NCBI GenBank assembly: GCA_002688965.1
Contig: NZEE01000002.1
Coordinates: 16,195 to 34,415 of the forward strand
Source of the DNA: an archaeon
Lineage (GTDB): Archaea > Aenigmatarchaeota > Aenigmatarchaeia > GW2011-AR5 > GCA-2688965
DNA: 18,221 bases
Reading direction: 5' to 3'
In this document: positions 7,167-11,949 of the stretch, piece by piece
How positions within the stretch are numbered: position 1 is the stretch's first letter
How the letters are laid out: each line of letters begins with the position of its first letter
Program-made: the position numbers and the translations under genes
The notes under the pieces: model-generated
Database searches by the model: none
What the model was told of the DNA's origin: nothing
The model's input: the letters and a program-made list of their open reading frames with translations, nothing else

Positions 7167-7302
7167 AGCTTGGGATGCCTCACCCCAAGAGCCATCTAGA
7201 CTATCGTCTAGATCCAAGATTGAATTACAGGAACTAACCTATAAACAACCCTTCCCCCTGGCAGGGGGTTCTATCAGCGCTGCCACGCTCTAAGCTCCTC
7301 TA

Positions 7303-7375
7303 TATCCCTTGCAGGAATTGAACCCACATTTCTGCGCTGAGAACGCAGCGTCCTTGTCCGTTAGACGAAAGGGAC
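7303..7375 (-). tRNA. tRNA-Glu(CTC)
   Basis: Acceptor GTCCCTT/AAGGGAT, D-arm GTCTAACGGACAAGGAC, anticodon stem CTGCG/CGCAG around TTCTCAG, T-arm GTGGG-TTCAATT-CCTGC. No CCA encoded. The large structured RNA follows directly. Confidence 0.92.
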
Positions 7376-7393
7376 TTTTTAAATCACTTTTTA

Positions 7394-7422
7394 ACAATAA
7401 AACTTTTTCAATTTTTCTGCAA
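7394..7422 (-). promoter_or_regulatory. Promoter of tRNA-Glu and the large RNA
   Basis: TTGCAG (7417-7422), 17 bases, TATTGT (7394-7399). The AAAAA-rich spacer resembles those of the other tRNA and RNA promoters in the window. Confidence 0.55.
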
Positions 7423-7434
7423 CTTTTTTTACTA

Positions 7435-7499
7435 TGGAGCCGGTGGTATCGAAACCACGTCTTCCAAACCTATGTTTGAAATCGAATCCATGCGGCCCC
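7435..7499 (-). ncRNA. tmRNA-like tRNA-like domain without a message domain
   Basis: A 65-nt element reads like the two ends of tmRNA joined together. The 7-bp acceptor GGGGCCG/CGGCTCC contains G3:U70 and discriminator A73, the alanine identity set of tmRNA. The D-loop position has TGGATTCGA, the hallmark of tmRNA 5' ends, without a D-stem. An 8-bp hairpin (TTTCAAAC/GTTTGGAA around ATAG) replaces the helix that normally leads to the message and pseudoknots. GTGGT-TTCGAT-ACCAC is a T-arm with a six-base loop, one short. There is no anticodon arm of normal geometry and CCA is not encoded. It could be an alanine-accepting RNA without a tag frame, or a shrunken relic. It sits between a membrane-protein gene and the tRNA-Glu promoter. 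Confidence 0.7.
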
Positions 7500-7501
7500 T
7501 C

Positions 7502-7696
7502 TTACAATAATACCAAACCGACTATCAACATTATCAGTCCTGGTATAAATATAAATCCACCAGTGAAATAACCAACTATGGTCAAGGGATCTGCTTCGTC
7601 GTTCTTATCCCAAGCTAGCTTATGACTAATAGCATTTTTATAAAGTACATATCCAGATACAGCTAACATAATAAGAGAAGCAAGTAAAAACTTCAT
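7502..7696 (-). CDS. Small membrane protein, 64 aa, two transmembrane segments
   Basis: The ATG at 7696 follows AAAGGAG at the right distance, preferable to the TTG one codon upstream. MKFLLASLIMLAVSGYVLY forms a first hydrophobic segment and GGFIFIPGLIMLIVGLVLL a second, joined by a charged loop (HKLAWDKNDEAD). It ends two bases before the mini-tmRNA element. No family is recognised; phage proteins of this shape often sit in the host inner membrane. Confidence 0.75.
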   Translation of the reverse strand: MKFLLASLIMLAVSGYVLYKNAISHKLAWDKNDEADPLTIVGYFTGGFIFIPGLIMLIVGLVLL

Positions 7697-7699
7697 CAA

Positions 7700-7873
7700 T
7701 TACTCCTTTATAGCAAATACAACTTGCTTTTTTATTTCTTTTCTTTCAATTGATGTACAATTACAATCTGGACAAGCTTCTGCTTGGTCATTTAATTCGT
7801 ACCATTCACGTTCACAGTTTGTGCAAACACATTTGTACGTTTTTCCTTTGTAAATTACAGTTTTATTAACCAC
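7700..7873 (-). CDS. Small zinc-ribbon protein, 57 aa, GTG start
   Basis: The frame starts (M)VNKTVIYKGKTYKCVCTNC and carries CVCTNC and CPDCNC knuckles 15 residues apart, a typical two-knuckle zinc ribbon, then a basic and hydrophobic tail. The only good in-frame start is a GTG lying almost exactly at the predicted transcription start of a consensus promoter, so the message may be leaderless. Its stop lies a few bases before the next ATG. Function unknown. Confidence 0.7.
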   Translation of the reverse strand: MVNKTVIYKGKTYKCVCTNCEREWYELNDQAEACPDCNCTSIERKEIKKQVVFAIKE

Positions 7874-7879
7874 AATAAA

Positions 7880-7908
7880 ATTATAACAAATCTCTTATTT
7901 TTTTGCAA
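7880..7908 (-). promoter_or_regulatory. Promoter of the 57-aa zinc-ribbon gene
   Basis: TTGCAA (7903-7908), 17 bases, perfect TATAAT (7880-7885). Predicted start at about 7873, where the GTG begins. Confidence 0.8.
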
Positions 7909-7912
7909 GTTT

Positions 7913-8077
7913 TTATTCAGGAGTAGCAGAAATAAACTCAGAATGCATAACTCCAGTATCAGACTCTTCTAAGTAATTATCAACAGAAGCTTTGTCGATA
8001 GCTTCCTCTTCTGAGTCGGCTTCAACGATATAATGAGTATAAGAAATATGTTCCTGTTCTACCAAATATCTAGCCAT
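7913..8077 (-). CDS. Small acidic protein, 54 aa
   Basis: Reads MARYLVEQEHISYTHYIVEA, then DSEEEAIDKASVDNY and ends ISATPE. The ATG follows AAGGA in the tail of the preceding gene, one base after its stop. The pattern of a short beta strand, then ADSEEEAIDKA and a closing strand, is that of the many small phage proteins of the DpnD/PcfM-like kind; this assignment is tentative. Function unknown. Confidence 0.65.
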   Translation of the reverse strand: MARYLVEQEHISYTHYIVEADSEEEAIDKASVDNYLEESDTGVMHSEFISATPE

Positions 8078-8078
8078 T

Positions 8079-8351
8079 TTATTTCCTTTTTCTTATAGCT
8101 GTATCTCTGCTAGTTTTCTTTTTCTTTCCTACTTTATACCATCCTTTCTTTTTGTGTGGAGGTACACAATGATTAATGCAGCAACCATCGTGGCATGTTC
8201 TAACAGCTGAAAGCATACCACGCCCACATTCGGGACACCTGATACGTTTAGCTTTTTCATTTAAAACATCTTTGTCTATACCATGCCACGTATTTGATTT
8301 AGTGTATCCGCGCATACTATTGTATTCACACATTAATTCTGGTTTAGCCAT
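8079..8351 (-). CDS. Small Cys-rich, Lys-rich protein, 90 aa
   Basis: The centre carries CPECGRGM, then CHDGCCINHCVPPHKKKGW, which together supply enough Cys and His for a zinc site; the tail is strongly basic (KVGKKKKTSRD, RKRK), suggesting nucleic-acid binding. A similar CPECGR...PPHKKKGW layout occurs in other small phage proteins that I recall, without known function. The ATG overlaps the last codons of the HNH endonuclease gene before it. Confidence 0.75.
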   Translation of the reverse strand: MAKPELMCEYNSMRGYTKSNTWHGIDKDVLNEKAKRIRCPECGRGMLSAVRTCHDGCCINHCVPPHKKKGWYKVGKKKKTSRDTAIRKRK

Positions 8352-9087
8352 AATTTATATTCCATTCTTTTATTTTTTCTTTTAAAGCTTCTAAAGTAAT
8401 TTCACTATTTCCACCTTTAGAGGCATTCTCACTTTGAACCATTAATTTGCAATTCATAGGATGACTCATAATTTCTGGAGAAACTTTGTTTTTAAAACCA
8501 TCTGATAATGAGTAAATGTGGTCTAAAGAAACTCCTTTAATGTTAGTTTCTATAGAACAATTAATTGGTTTATATAAACCATATTGTTCTATTAAGTTTA
8601 AATCAAATAATTCTGGATAATCAAACACATTAAAAGTAAATTTACATTTATTTTTATAAACTTTTTTAGCTTTTGGAAATTTTTGTCTTCTATTTTCGTT
8701 ATAACAATTACAACATAATCCAGATTTATTATTAACGCTAAGTTTTTTTTCACATTTATAACAAAATTTATCTATTGTGGTTTTTAATTTTTTACTTATT
8801 TTCTTTTTTGTCTCATCCTTTTGTGTTCTACTATGAGCACACTTAATACTACAAAACTTTCTTTCCTTCTGAGGTATATGTATTAATCCATCTTTTCTTT
8901 TGACCCTAAATACAATAAATATTTTATTACATCTAGGACATATTTTTTCTGTTAAAATTTTCTTTTTACGTATAGTATTTCTTATCTTATTTGAAATTTC
9001 CTTTTTATTTCTGTGAACATTAACAACGTGGCTTCCTAAAGATTGATAAACATCAAACTCTTTGTCACATTCTTTACATTTATACAT
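8344..9087 (-). CDS. HNH-type free-standing endonuclease, paralogue of the one at 2715-3488
   Basis: A 247-aa protein. The frame is open further upstream but that part is the tRNA-Gly gene, so the start is ATG MYKCKECDKEF. N-terminal C2H2-like finger (CKEC...HVVNVH), then CPRC, FCSIKCAHS and further knuckles, an FTFNVFDYPELFDLNLIEQYG linker, and the nuclease GVSLDHIYSLSDGF with SHPMNCKLMVQSENASKGG. The order and motifs are the same as in the first endonuclease, so these two are duplicates. TGTAAAGATAA, beginning with the discriminator base of tRNA-Gly, lies just before the ATG. It overlaps the next gene by 8 bases. Confidence 0.87.
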   Translation of the reverse strand: MYKCKECDKEFDVYQSLGSHVVNVHRNKKEISNKIRNTIRKKKILTEKICPRCNKIFIVFRVKRKDGLIHIPQKERKFCSIKCAHSRTQKDETKKKISKKLKTTIDKFCYKCEKKLSVNNKSGLCCNCYNENRRQKFPKAKKVYKNKCKFTFNVFDYPELFDLNLIEQYGLYKPINCSIETNIKGVSLDHIYSLSDGFKNKVSPEIMSHPMNCKLMVQSENASKGGNSEITLEALKEKIKEWNINYG

Positions 9088-9092
9088 ACATC

Positions 9093-9103
9093 TTATCTTT
9101 ACA
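9093..9103 (-). promoter_or_regulatory. Endonuclease upstream box TGTAAAGATAA
   Basis: Exact copy of the shared box. It starts at the last base of the tRNA-Gly gene and ends 5 bases before the ATG. No Shine-Dalgarno sequence is present otherwise. Confidence 0.55.
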
Positions 9104-9175
9104 GCGAGTGAAGAGAATTGAACTCTTAAGCAACCAGTTTGGCAAACTGGCATTCTACCATTGAATTACACTCGC
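9103..9175 (-). tRNA. tRNA-Gly(GCC)
   Basis: Acceptor GCGAGTG/CACTCGC with discriminator U, anticodon stem CCAGT/ACTGG around TTGCCAA, T-arm GAGTTCAATTCTC. No CCA encoded. Confidence 0.93.
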
Positions 9176-9177
9176 AT

Positions 9178-9293
9178 AAAAAAGACTACCATCGTCGTTT
9201 CGTGGTTTAACACGGCGACAACACACCGCAATACGCCACAGGAGCGCAAAACTAGTATTCGGACGTAGACCTTCATCGCATTGATAGTCTTTT
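9178..9293 (-). ncRNA. Structured spacer RNA between tRNA-Leu and tRNA-Gly
   Basis: About 110 nt closed by AAAAAGACTATC with GGTAGTCTTTTTT. The closing helix contains a pair that is G:U only when read on the minus strand, so the minus strand is the RNA. Inside is a nested hairpin (GTCG and CGTG with CACG and CGAC; plus-strand 9194-9219). The U run may also stop transcription. It is more G+C-rich than its surroundings and has no reading frame. Confidence 0.55.
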
Positions 9294-9376
9294 TGCTCTT
9301 AGAGAGATTCGAACTCCCAAGTTCATTGAACACTAGATTCTTAGTCTAGCGCGTTTGCCAATTTCGCCATAAGAGC
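9294..9376 (-). tRNA. tRNA-Leu(AAG)
   Basis: Class II tRNA with long variable arm (TGTTCAATGAACTT). Acceptor GCTCTTA/TAAGAGC, anticodon stem CTAGA/TCTAG around CTAAGAA, T-arm GGGAG-TTCGAAT-CTCTC. The AAG anticodon, reading CUU, is unusual for a bacterium or phage. Confidence 0.92.
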
Positions 9377-9380
9377 GTAG

Positions 9381-9455
9381 CTGGTAGGGTGAGACTCGAA
9401 CTCACATAATGACACGCATTAACAGTGCGCCGCTTCACCATTGAGCCACCTACCA
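9381..9455 (-). tRNA. tRNA-Asn(GTT)
   Basis: Acceptor TGGTAGG/CCTACCA with discriminator G, as expected for Asn, anticodon stem GCGCA/TGCGT around CTGTTAA, T-arm GTGAG-TTCGAGT-CTCAC. The variable loop is 8 nt (GTCATTAT) instead of about 5. Confidence 0.92.
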
Positions 9456-9463
9456 ATAAAAAA

Positions 9464-9536
9464 TAGGGAAACCAAGATTTGAACTTGAATGCTTGCCTTA
9501 TCAGGACAAGATGTTAACCATTACACTCATTTCCCT
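9464..9536 (-). tRNA. tRNA-Ile(GAT), copy 1
   Basis: Acceptor AGGGAAA/TTTCCCT, anticodon stem TTGTC/GGCAA around CTGATAA, T-arm with TTCAAAT. D-arm and T-arm are nearly identical to the second tRNA-Ile at 13934. Confidence 0.88.
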
Positions 9537-9546
9537 GTATATGTTA

Positions 9547-9957
9547 TCACTTTTCTAAGAAATGTAACTCTATATGACAATTAGAACATAATACATTACA
9601 TTTTTCAATTTCCTTCTTTATTTTTTCTATAGAACGTCCATTTTTTATGGCAATACTTACTTCTATTTCTTTTTTTCCTAGTTCTTTATTATGATGAAAA
9701 ACTAATACATACCATCTATCTTCACCACATTTTTCACACACAAGTGATTTTTTATATTCTTCATACCATTCAACTAATTCTTTTTGTCTTTTTTTTGCTC
9801 TATCATAAAAATATTGTTTATTTGCCAAATAATGTTTATGATCATATTCTTTCTTGCATTCTCTACAATAAGCTTGAAAGCCATCTCTTTTTGCTTTATT
9901 CAAAGCAAAATTAGAAATATCTAAATCTTTTTTACATTTTGGACAAGTCTTTTTCAT
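9547..9957 (-). CDS. Small HNH endonuclease, 136 aa
   Basis: A short HNH protein of a different subtype from the longer ones here: CPKC and CREC knuckles near the N-terminus, CEKCGEDRWYVLVFHH in the middle and EIEKCNVLCSNCHIELH at the end, the common phage pattern with a structural zinc and catalytic His. It lies between tRNA-Lys and tRNA-Ile. The ATG has an AGAGG ribosome site, but this lies in the 3' arm of a hairpin (CTCTTAA/TTAAGAG) whose 11-base loop is exactly the shared TGTAAAGATAT box, so translation may be blocked on read-through transcripts. Confidence 0.9.
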   Translation of the reverse strand: MKKTCPKCKKDLDISNFALNKAKRDGFQAYCRECKKEYDHKHYLANKQYFYDRAKKRQKELVEWYEEYKKSLVCEKCGEDRWYVLVFHHNKELGKKEIEVSIAIKNGRSIEKIKKEIEKCNVLCSNCHIELHFLEK

Positions 9958-9964
9958 TATTGAC

Positions 9965-9989
9965 CTCTTAAATATCTTTACATTAAGAG
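9965..9989 (-). promoter_or_regulatory. Hairpin with endonuclease box TGTAAAGATAT in its loop
   Basis: Perfect 7-bp stem CTCTTAA/TTAAGAG; the loop (9972-9982) is the shared box and the 3' arm contains the AAGAG part of the ribosome site. This resembles the way some T4 late genes and endonucleases hide their ribosome sites in early transcripts. Confidence 0.55.
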
Positions 9990-10001
9990 ACTAATGATAA
10001 A

Positions 10002-10073
10002 TGAATCCGATAGGATTTGAACCTATATTTCCTTAATTAAGAGTTAAGTGCATCACCATTCTGCCACGGATTC
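10002..10073 (-). tRNA. tRNA-Lys(CTT)
   Basis: Acceptor GAATCCG/CGGATTC, D-arm GCAGAATGGTGATGC, anticodon stem CTTAA/TTAAG around CTCTTAA, T-arm ATAGG-TTCAAAT-CCTAT. No CCA encoded. Confidence 0.92.
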
Positions 10074-10079
10074 ATATTT

Positions 10080-10151
10080 TGGGAAACCCGGCGCTCGAAT
10101 CCGGAACCTAGCATTTTCAGTGCTGTGCGTTACCATTTACGCTAATTCCCC
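10080..10151 (-). tRNA. tRNA-Phe(GAA)
   Basis: Acceptor GGGGAAT/GTTTCCC (with G:U pairs), D-arm GCGTAAATGGTAACGC, loop CTGAAAA. The outermost anticodon-stem pair and the innermost T-stem pair (A53-G61 instead of G53-C61) are mismatched, so it may be slightly degraded, but the cloverleaf is otherwise complete. Confidence 0.85.
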
Positions 10152-10312
10152 ATGTTCGCCCACTTTGTTATCAGCAGGACTTGTGTTAATTTCAGGTCAC
10201 GAGAAAACACCATAACTCGTTTAGAGGACTCTCTTCTCCTTTTTCGGTTGGAATGCTATCCTCTAGTTTAGGGTTTCGCCGCCTATTTCCGCAAAACGCA
10301 AATCAACCCTAC
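10152..10312 (-). ncRNA. Structured RNA between a promoter and tRNA-Phe
   Basis: About 160 nt without a reading frame. Helices on the plus strand: 10270-10275 with 10305-10310 (AGGGTT/AACCCT), 10222-10228 with 10259-10265 (TAGAGGA/TCCTCTA), and 10199-10203 with 10216-10220 (ACGAG/CTCGT). It starts just after a promoter-like sequence and ends at tRNA-Phe, so it is either the leader of the tRNA transcript or a separate RNA. No known class is recognised. Confidence 0.55.
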
Positions 10313-10317
10313 AAATT

Positions 10318-10346
10318 ATTATCTCATTTTCAAACTTTTTCGTAAA
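10318..10346 (-). promoter_or_regulatory. Possible promoter of the structured RNA and tRNA-Phe
   Basis: TTTACG (10341-10346), 17-base spacer starting AAAAAGTTT, GATAAT (10318-10323). The boxes are weak, but the spacer is the one seen in the other RNA promoters. Confidence 0.45.
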
Positions 10347-10354
10347 GTTTTAAA

Positions 10355-10432
10355 TGGAGATAAGGAGACTCGAACTCCTGCTAATGACCCGGCTTGCAAG
10401 GCCAGCGCTCTACCATACTGAGCTATATCCCC
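10355..10432 (-). tRNA. tRNA-Ala(TGC)
   Basis: Acceptor GGGGATA/TATCTCC contains the alanine G3:U70 pair. D-arm GCTCAGTATGGTAGAGC, anticodon stem CTGGC/GCCGG around CTTGCAA, T-arm AGGAG-TTCGAGT-CTCCT. The variable loop is 9 nt (GTCATTAGC), longer than normal. Confidence 0.93.
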
Positions 10433-10437
10433 AAAAA

Positions 10438-10523
10438 TACGGGATAATGGATTTGAACCATTGTAAACCTAATGGCCTCTTGTTTGTAAGACAAGCGCTC
10501 TAACCAAACTGAGCTAATCCCGT
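10438..10523 (-). tRNA. tRNA-Val(TAC) with a long variable region
   Basis: Acceptor ACGGGAT/ATCCCGT, D-arm GCTC/GAGC, anticodon stem CTTGT/ACAAG around CTTACAA, T-arm AATGG-TTCAAAT-CCATT. The variable region is 16 nt (AGGCCATTAGGTTTAC), very unusual for Val. The first 24 bases are also the end of the endonuclease frame. Confidence 0.88.
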
Positions 10524-11198
10524 TTTAAATTCTTCAAAAGTTTTAAAAATAAAAAAATTTAATTTTTTATTTTTATACTGTTTTATTTTTTCTAACCAAT
10601 ACCCATAATTTTCTTTAAGCCATTCTTTTCTTTTTTCTCTATCTATACCATCTAGTTCTATCCATACATCATAATCATCTAAATATATGTCAGATACCTT
10701 TGAACTATTTGGTAAAATTTTATGTGCAGTATATTTTATTCCAGTAAAATCTAAATATTCAAAGCATTTTTTTTCTAAACTAGATTCATATCTAGTTCCA
10801 TGTTCTGTATATCCTTTTTTACCAAAACCCCCTTTACGACCAATTTCTCTTAATCTATTTCTTTCCTTTAAAGAAGAAGCTCTTTTTTTCGATATCTCAG
10901 ACATTTTTTTTAAAAAATCTTCATCAAGTGCTCTATAAGATAATGCACAACTTCTAGAACAAAATTTTTGTTTATTTCTAGGATTTTTTATTGGTAAGTT
11001 ACACTTTAGACAAAATATAGCTTCCTTCTTTTTTCTTAATTTTTTTCTTCTGGATTCATTCATTTCTGGAGTTTGTACTTTACTATTTGAGCAACTTCTA
11101 GAACAAAATCGAGGTACTATAACTCCAGTTCTTCTTATAGAACTATCCTTCCTCCAGTCTTTAAAAAAATTTTTTCCACATTTTTCACATTTATACAT
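10500..11198 (-). CDS. Endonuclease with zinc knuckles and a C-terminal PD-(D/E)XK/Vsr-like domain
   Basis: A 232-aa protein whose N-terminal half resembles the HNH endonucleases here (CEKCGKNF, FCSRSCSNS, CLKC, FCSRSCALS) followed by a basic helix-rich linker (KERNRLREIGRKGG). The C-terminus, however, has no HNH: TRYESSLEKKCFEYL, then SDIYLDDYDVWIELDG and IFKTFEEF fit the Vsr/EDxHD-like or PD-(D/E)XK fold, with the E, D and ExD positions as likely metal ligands. It carries the same upstream box as the HNH genes, so the regulatory and DNA-binding parts seem to have exchanged nuclease domains. The last residues (GLAQFG and TAG stop) are encoded in tRNA-Val. Confidence 0.8.
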   Translation of the reverse strand: MYKCEKCGKNFFKDWRKDSSIRRTGVIVPRFCSRSCSNSKVQTPEMNESRRKKLRKKKEAIFCLKCNLPIKNPRNKQKFCSRSCALSYRALDEDFLKKMSEISKKRASSLKERNRLREIGRKGGFGKKGYTEHGTRYESSLEKKCFEYLDFTGIKYTAHKILPNSSKVSDIYLDDYDVWIELDGIDREKRKEWLKENYGYWLEKIKQYKNKKLNFFIFKTFEEFKTGLAQFG

Positions 11199-11235
11199 AA
11201 GTTCAATTATCTTTACAAATACGAGAATTGAACTT
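11199..11235 (-). promoter_or_regulatory. Inverted repeat with endonuclease box TGTAAAGATAA
   Basis: Perfect 9-bp inverted repeat AAGTTCAAT/ATTGAACTT (plus-strand 11227-11235 and 11199-11207) ending at the ATG, with the shared box (11207-11217) between the arms. The upstream arm looks like a tRNA T-loop (AGTTCAATTCTC), so it is also a probable tRNA 3'-end remnant. Confidence 0.5.
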
Positions 11236-11264
11236 ATTACTTTTTAGTAGCTTATATTATGAAA

Positions 11265-11334
11265 TAACAGGGGTGAGAATCGAACTCACGAAGTCAAGGA
11301 TATGAGCCTTAATTGAATACCAATTCTCCCTGCT
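11265..11334 (-). tRNA. tRNA-Met(CAT), or Ile with modified CAT
   Basis: Acceptor AGCAGGG/CCCTGTT, short D-arm GAAT-TGGT-ATTC, anticodon stem TAAGG/CCTTG around CTCATAT, T-arm GTGAG-TTCGATT-CTCAC. It lacks initiator features. Elongator Met is the simplest reading; a lysidine-modified Ile tRNA cannot be excluded. Confidence 0.87.
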
Positions 11335-11340
11335 GTAATT

Positions 11341-11369
11341 ATCTTACCATTATGTAATAATTTTGTCAA
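11341..11369 (-). promoter_or_regulatory. Promoter of tRNA-Met
   Basis: TTGACA (11364-11369), 17 bases, TAAGAT (11341-11346). The predicted start falls at the first base of the tRNA. Confidence 0.65.
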
Positions 11370-11383
11370 TCTCTTTTTGCAAG

Positions 11384-11455
11384 AGGCTCCACGGTGAGTC
11401 GAACACCGACTTTGACATTCGTAGTGTCATGCACTATCCGTTATACTATAGAGCC
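11384..11455 (-). tRNA. tRNA-Arg(ACG)
   Basis: Acceptor GGCTCTA/TGGAGCC, anticodon stem TGACA/TGTCA around CTACGAA, T-arm CGGTG-TTCGACT-CACCG. The discriminator is U, not the A or G normal for Arg. Its first base is the last base of the lipoprotein gene's stop codon. Confidence 0.9.
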
Positions 11456-11919
11456 TAAAATAAATATGCGATAGTTACTTTAGCCATAACATCATCATAT
11501 GAATGTGTTTCATAATAATGCCATATTACCGAATTATGATCTCTAAATATATTACCACCTGTTGGATCATACCATAATCCATCATGTTCTGCAAGGGCGT
11601 GCCAAACAATTTCATTATATGAAGATTGCCGTAAATCTGCAACTACTACTAAATCTGCTTTAATTCCAGTTTGTTTATATACTAACCACATCCAAAGTAT
11701 TACATAATCTTCACAATCGCCAGTCATAAAATCCAAAGTTTCTTTTGTTGATTGCCAGTGTCCAACCTCATCTGTTTTGTACTCTACATTCTGGAACAAC
11801 CATTCATTTATTCCTTCTAGAGTTTCTGGAATAGCTGGTCCTGGACGATAATCATTGTACCAACATCCTGAAAACAAAAAGAGGAAAAATAGAATTGGTA
11901 TAAACTTACACCTTTTCAT
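11455..11919 (-). CDS. Lipoprotein with a transglutaminase-like cysteine protease domain
   Basis: The start taken is ATG MKRCKFIPILFFLFLFSGC, a lipoprotein signal peptide with lipobox FSGC; a TTG two codons upstream is less likely. The mature part has the transglutaminase-like triad in order: Cys in GDCEDYVILWMW, His in IVWHALAEHDG and Asp in YDPTGG. The protein would be anchored to the outer face of the host membrane. Phage lipoproteins are often superinfection-exclusion factors; peptidase or peptidoglycan-related activity is also possible. The start has no clear ribosome site. It is the last gene of a three-gene operon and ends exactly at tRNA-Arg. Confidence 0.82.
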   Translation of the reverse strand: MKRCKFIPILFFLFLFSGCWYNDYRPGPAIPETLEGINEWLFQNVEYKTDEVGHWQSTKETLDFMTGDCEDYVILWMWLVYKQTGIKADLVVVADLRQSSYNEIVWHALAEHDGLWYDPTGGNIFRDHNSVIWHYYETHSYDDVMAKVTIAYLF

Positions 11920-11949
11920 GTTCAATTAACTTTCATGTTGAGAAAAATG

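Larger units (their letters stand above)
6685..7302 (-). ncRNA. Large structured non-coding RNA (~600 nt), class unknown
   Basis: Between tRNA-Glu and a strong terminator lies about 600 nt dense in perfect helices. Examples (plus-strand positions): 7254-7259 with 7263-7268; a long-range 12-bp helix 7229-7240 with 6952-6963; an 8-bp hairpin 7194-7213 with a four-base loop; 7169-7174 with 7184-7189; 6892-6897 with 6908-6913; 7-bp hairpin 6852-6868; 6795-6801 with 6817-6823; 6775-6785. Two interleaved 6-bp stems (6733-6738 with 6751-6756, 6744-6749 with 6763-6768) form an H-type pseudoknot. Size, phage origin and tRNA neighbourhood resemble the giant phage-associated RNAs ROOL and GOLLD, but I cannot confirm either. 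It probably shares the tRNA-Glu promoter. Its AT-rich middle may hold a tiny reading frame. Confidence 0.75.

Noticed and set aside
9088..9153. Upstream extension of the second HNH endonuclease frame
   Set aside because: The extension translates the tRNA-Gly gene; the ATG after the shared box gives the same start as the other endonucleases.
9200..9240. Third copy of the repeated leader motif
   Set aside because: Only scattered bases (TATTGC, GTTAAACC) agree and the stem-loop register differs, so I treat it as coincidence.
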